Below the pieces are notes generated by a model. That model was given only the letters and a program-made list of their open reading frames with translations. It was not told where the DNA came from and made no database searches. Shown here one piece after another: positions 62,023 to 64,000 of a DNA stretch of 64,000 nt (position 1 is its first letter; each line of letters starts with the position of its first letter). The position numbers were made by a program, and so were the translations under genes. The stretch covers positions 2,925,501 to 2,989,500 of the forward strand of contig JARYIJ010000001.1 in NCBI GenBank assembly GCA_029980465.1, in the 5' to 3' direction. Source of the stretch: Pseudolabrys sp. GTDB taxonomy: Bacteria > Pseudomonadota > Alphaproteobacteria > Rhizobiales > Xanthobacteraceae.

Positions 62023-63645
62023 ATGCGAATCCTCAGCGCTGTTTCTTTCGCTGTGTTGCTGAGCTTGACGGTTCTCGCCGGCTCGCTCGCGGCTTCGTCC
62101 GCCGCCAGCGCGCAGGGCGCGGGCCTCGAGCAAGGCCTGCAGAAATTCACGACCGACGATTTCTCCGATACGTCCGAGGGCATCGGGGCCGTCGCGGCCA
62201 GCGGCAATCCGCGCGCCGCCGATATTCTCGGCGCGCTGCAGGACGGCCGGCTGATGTTCGACGCCGCCAGCAAGACGGTGTTCATCAAGACCGCCGCGGG
62301 CGCCGTCGTCAACGCCGCAACCGGGCGGCCGGCAATGCTGCCGGACAGCGCCGACAACGTGCGCCTCAATAATCGGCTGCGCGGCGCGCTCGACGCGGTG
62401 ATGGGTACGCTGACGCTGTTGTCGCCCGACCCGGCGAAGCGGCTCGATGCCGCGCAGGCGGTTTTCAAATCGCGCGATCCGAAGACATTGCCCGCGCTCG
62501 GGACGGCGCTCGCCCGAGAAAAGAACTCCCGCATCAGGCGCGTACTGCAGGAGGCCCGCGCCGCCGCTATCCTAAGCTCGGACGGCGCCGATGACGCCGC
62601 CAAGGTCGCAGCCATTGCCATGATCCGCGATCGCGGCGATCAGGATTCGCTCGCGCTGCTGCAGAGTCTGCCGAAGGATTCGCCCGCCAACGTCAGGGAA
62701 GCGGCGAGCGCCGCCGTCGCCAGGATCGGCCGCTCCCTCGAAATGTGGAGCCTGTTGCAGAACGCCTGGTACGGCCTGTCGCTCGGCTCGGTGCTACTGC
62801 TCGCCGCCATCGGCCTGGCCATCACCTTCGGCGTGATGGGCGTCATCAACATGGCGCATGGCGAGATGGTGATGCTCGGCGCCTACGTCACTTTCGTCGT
62901 GCAGCAGGTGATCCGGGCGTACGATCCGTCTCTGTTTGGCTACTCGCTGATCGTTGCGATTCCGCTCGCCTTCGTCGTCACCGGTGCGGCCGGCGTCCTG
63001 ATCGAGCGCAGCATCATCCGCTTCCTCTATGGCAGGCCGCTCGAAACGCTACTCGCCACCTGGGGCCTGTCGCTGATCCTGCAGCAGCTCGTGCGCACGA
63101 TCTTCGGCCCGACCAACAAGGACGTCGGCAATCCGTCCTGGATGAGCGGCGCGTTCGATCTCGGGGGCATGACGATCACCTACAATCGCCTCTGGATCAT
63201 CGTCTTTGCGATGATCGTGTTCGTGGCGCTGCTGGCGATGCTGCGCTTCATCCGGCTCGGCCTCGAGATGCGGGCGGTGACCCAGAATCGCGCGATGGCC
63301 GCGGCCATGGGCATCCGCACGGCGCGGATCGACGCGCTGACCTTCGGGCTCGGTTCCGGCATCGCCGGCATCGCCGGCGTGGCGCTGTCGCAGATCGACA
63401 ATGTCAGCCCCAATCTCGGCCAGGGCTACATCATCGACAGTTTCCTCGTCGTCGTGTTCGGCGGCGTCGGCAACCTGTGGGGCACCTTGGTCGGCGCATT
63501 GACGCTCGGCGTCGCCAACAAATTCCTCGAGCCGTTCGCCGGCGCGGTGCTCGGCAAGATCGCGATCCTGGTCTTCATCATCCTGTTCATCCAGAAGCGG
63601 CCGCGCGGCATGTTCGCGCTCAAGGGCAGGGCGGTGGAGGCATGA
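62023..63645 (+). CDS. urtB: Urea ABC transporter permease UrtB
   Basis: A 540-residue permease. It starts with a signal/anchor segment (about 1-33) and a long periplasmic HEAT-like domain (about 35-235) typical of UrtB, followed by the LivH-like membrane part with GLAITFGVMGVINMAHGEMV near 265-284 and VFGGVGNLWGTLVGALTLGV near 482-501. The ATG at 62023 is preferred over a TTG at 62008. It is separated from urtC by an inverted repeat. Confidence 0.93.
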   Translation: MRILSAVSFAVLLSLTVLAGSLAASSAASAQGAGLEQGLQKFTTDDFSDTSEGIGAVAASGNPRAADILGALQDGRLMFDAASKTVFIKTAAGAVVNAATGRPAMLPDSADNVRLNNRLRGALDAVMGTLTLLSPDPAKRLDAAQAVFKSRDPKTLPALGTALAREKNSRIRRVLQEARAAAILSSDGADDAAKVAAIAMIRDRGDQDSLALLQSLPKDSPANVREAASAAVARIGRSLEMWSLLQNAWYGLSLGSVLLLAAIGLAITFGVMGVINMAHGEMVMLGAYVTFVVQQVIRAYDPSLFGYSLIVAIPLAFVVTGAAGVLIERSIIRFLYGRPLETLLATWGLSLILQQLVRTIFGPTNKDVGNPSWMSGAFDLGGMTITYNRLWIIVFAMIVFVALLAMLRFIRLGLEMRAVTQNRAMAAAMGIRTARIDALTFGLGSGIAGIAGVALSQIDNVSPNLGQGYIIDSFLVVVFGGVGNLWGTLVGALTLGVANKFLEPFAGAVLGKIAILVFIILFIQKRPRGMFALKGRAVEA

Positions 63646-63671
63646 GTGCTCTCCTCACGCTCGGCGCGATT

Positions 63672-63805
63672 CCCCTCCCTCCGCGAAGCGGTGGGGAGGG
63701 GCTAGGGGTGGGGGGCTCTTGTTTTCGCTCTCGTGTGCCGACCGATTGTCTCCCCCCACCCCCGACCCCTCCCCACCACGACGCTGTGCGTCGCGGGGGG
63801 AGGGG
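63672..63805. repeat. Inverted C/G-rich repeat between urtB and urtC
   Basis: CCCCTCCCTCCGCGAAGCGG at the left and a run ending GGGGGGAGGGG at the right form long complementary arms; inner arms GGGGTGGGGGG and CCCCCCACCCCC also pair. This class of repeat often lies between genes in Hyphomicrobiales. It sits inside the urt operon. Confidence 0.7.
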
Positions 63806-63834
63806 AGAAGCGGCGCTGCGGCTGGAGGGTCGTT

Positions 63835-64000
63835 ATGTCTAACGCTTTCCGACTCACCCGCCTGCTCGACCGCGGCGCGGCGATCTTTCTCGTCCTGCTC
63901 GGTGCGTTCGCCATCGCCATGCCGGCTCTCAACCTGCTGGTGCCGGCGTCGTCGCCGCTCCACGTCTCGACCTATCTGGTCGCGCTGTTCGGCAAATACA
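63835..64000 (+). CDS. urtC: Urea ABC transporter permease UrtC (partial, 5' end)
   Basis: The last 166 bases begin at ATG 63835 with GGAGGG upstream (spacing 6). The 55 visible codons start MSNAFRLTRLLDRGAAIFLV and continue as a hydrophobic segment, which fits the UrtC N-terminus (second LivM-like permease). The rest lies beyond the window, so the identity rests on gene order after urtAB. Confidence 0.8.
   Translation, partial: MSNAFRLTRLLDRGAAIFLVLLGAFAIAMPALNLLVPASSPLHVSTYLVALFGKY

Noticed and set aside
60538..62133. 531-codon minus-strand frame opposite urtA
   Set aside because: Shadow frame: urtA and urtB on the plus strand have clear family motifs, a promoter and ribosome sites; this frame has none.
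1..64000. CRISPR arrays, toxin-antitoxin pairs, prophage genes
   Set aside because: No regularly spaced direct repeats, cas genes or phage structural genes were recognised; the S74 domain at 34103-34369 is part of a larger envelope protein, not a tail fibre.

Overview
The window reads as a chromosome segment of a high-GC alphaproteobacterium of the order Hyphomicrobiales, most like the Bradyrhizobium / Rhodopseudomonas / Xanthobacteraceae group. This is inferred from the gene set (aroC, a RibB protein with a decayed RibA half, tlyA next to dxs, xseB, class I PHA synthase, Omp25/31-like porin, FNR/FixK-type boxes, urt urea transporter) and from many palindromic intergenic repeats of the kind common in that group. 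No database search was possible; names rest on motifs, length and context.

Layout. (1) 1-22.1 kb is a housekeeping backbone: aroC, ribB, a DUF1194 protein, an OFA-type MFS carrier, a Fe-S RNA methyltransferase, MATE, tlyA, dxs, a methyltransferase/acyltransferase group, xseB, several short-chain dehydrogenases, an HDAC-like deacetylase, a luciferase-like oxidoreductase, an acyl-CoA dehydrogenase and tRNA-Gln(TTG). A complete IS481-family element at 15.1-16.4 kb sits between perfect 5-bp target duplications, exactly in the loop of a 9-bp hairpin. (2) 22.1-32.5 kb, directly 3' of the tRNA, is less GC-rich and looks acquired: a Rieske oxygenase, a Liv-type ABC importer, a Gfo/Idh/MocA dihydrodiol dehydrogenase, a phthalate-dioxygenase-type reductase and a MarR regulator. 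Together these match uptake and 4,5-dioxygenation of phthalate or a close analogue. The two convergent operons carry the same operator (15 of 17 bases), and the decarboxylase gene survives only as an N-terminal stub. (3) 32.5-48.2 kb appears to be a low-oxygen/stress region. Five perfect TTGA-N6-TCAA boxes lie between genes ahead of DUF3300/DUF2950, atoDAE, a tiny zinc-ribbon gene, and on both sides of the hsp20/nitroreductase divergon; the stretch also holds sdhB-C-D without sdhA, an MgtA-type P-type ATPase and phaC. (4) 48.2-60.2 kb returns to the high-GC backbone style with carbon-scavenging genes (MHS-type MFS, gamma-glutamyltransferase-like, VanX-like dipeptidase, beta-decarboxylating dehydrogenase, enolase-superfamily enzyme) and a compact operon of MFS carrier, LVIVD propeller, TIM-barrel isomerase and kelch propeller that looks like an undescribed sugar or sugar-acid pathway. 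(5) 60.5-64 kb begins the urea transporter operon urtABC behind a sigma-54 promoter; urtC runs off the end.

How the parts could work together. The phthalate module would feed aromatic carbon into central metabolism if the missing decarboxylase and ring-cleavage steps are elsewhere. The FixK-box region couples short-chain acid uptake and CoA transfer (atoDAE), polyhydroxybutyrate synthesis (phaC), protein protection (Hsp20) and redox enzymes under oxygen limitation, functionally similar to dormancy regulons. The strongest leads are the FixK-box array, the shared MarR operator, the truncated phthalate decarboxylase, the DUF3300 protein with a peptidase S74 tail, the sdhBCD set lacking sdhA, and the MFS-LVIVD-TIM-kelch operon.
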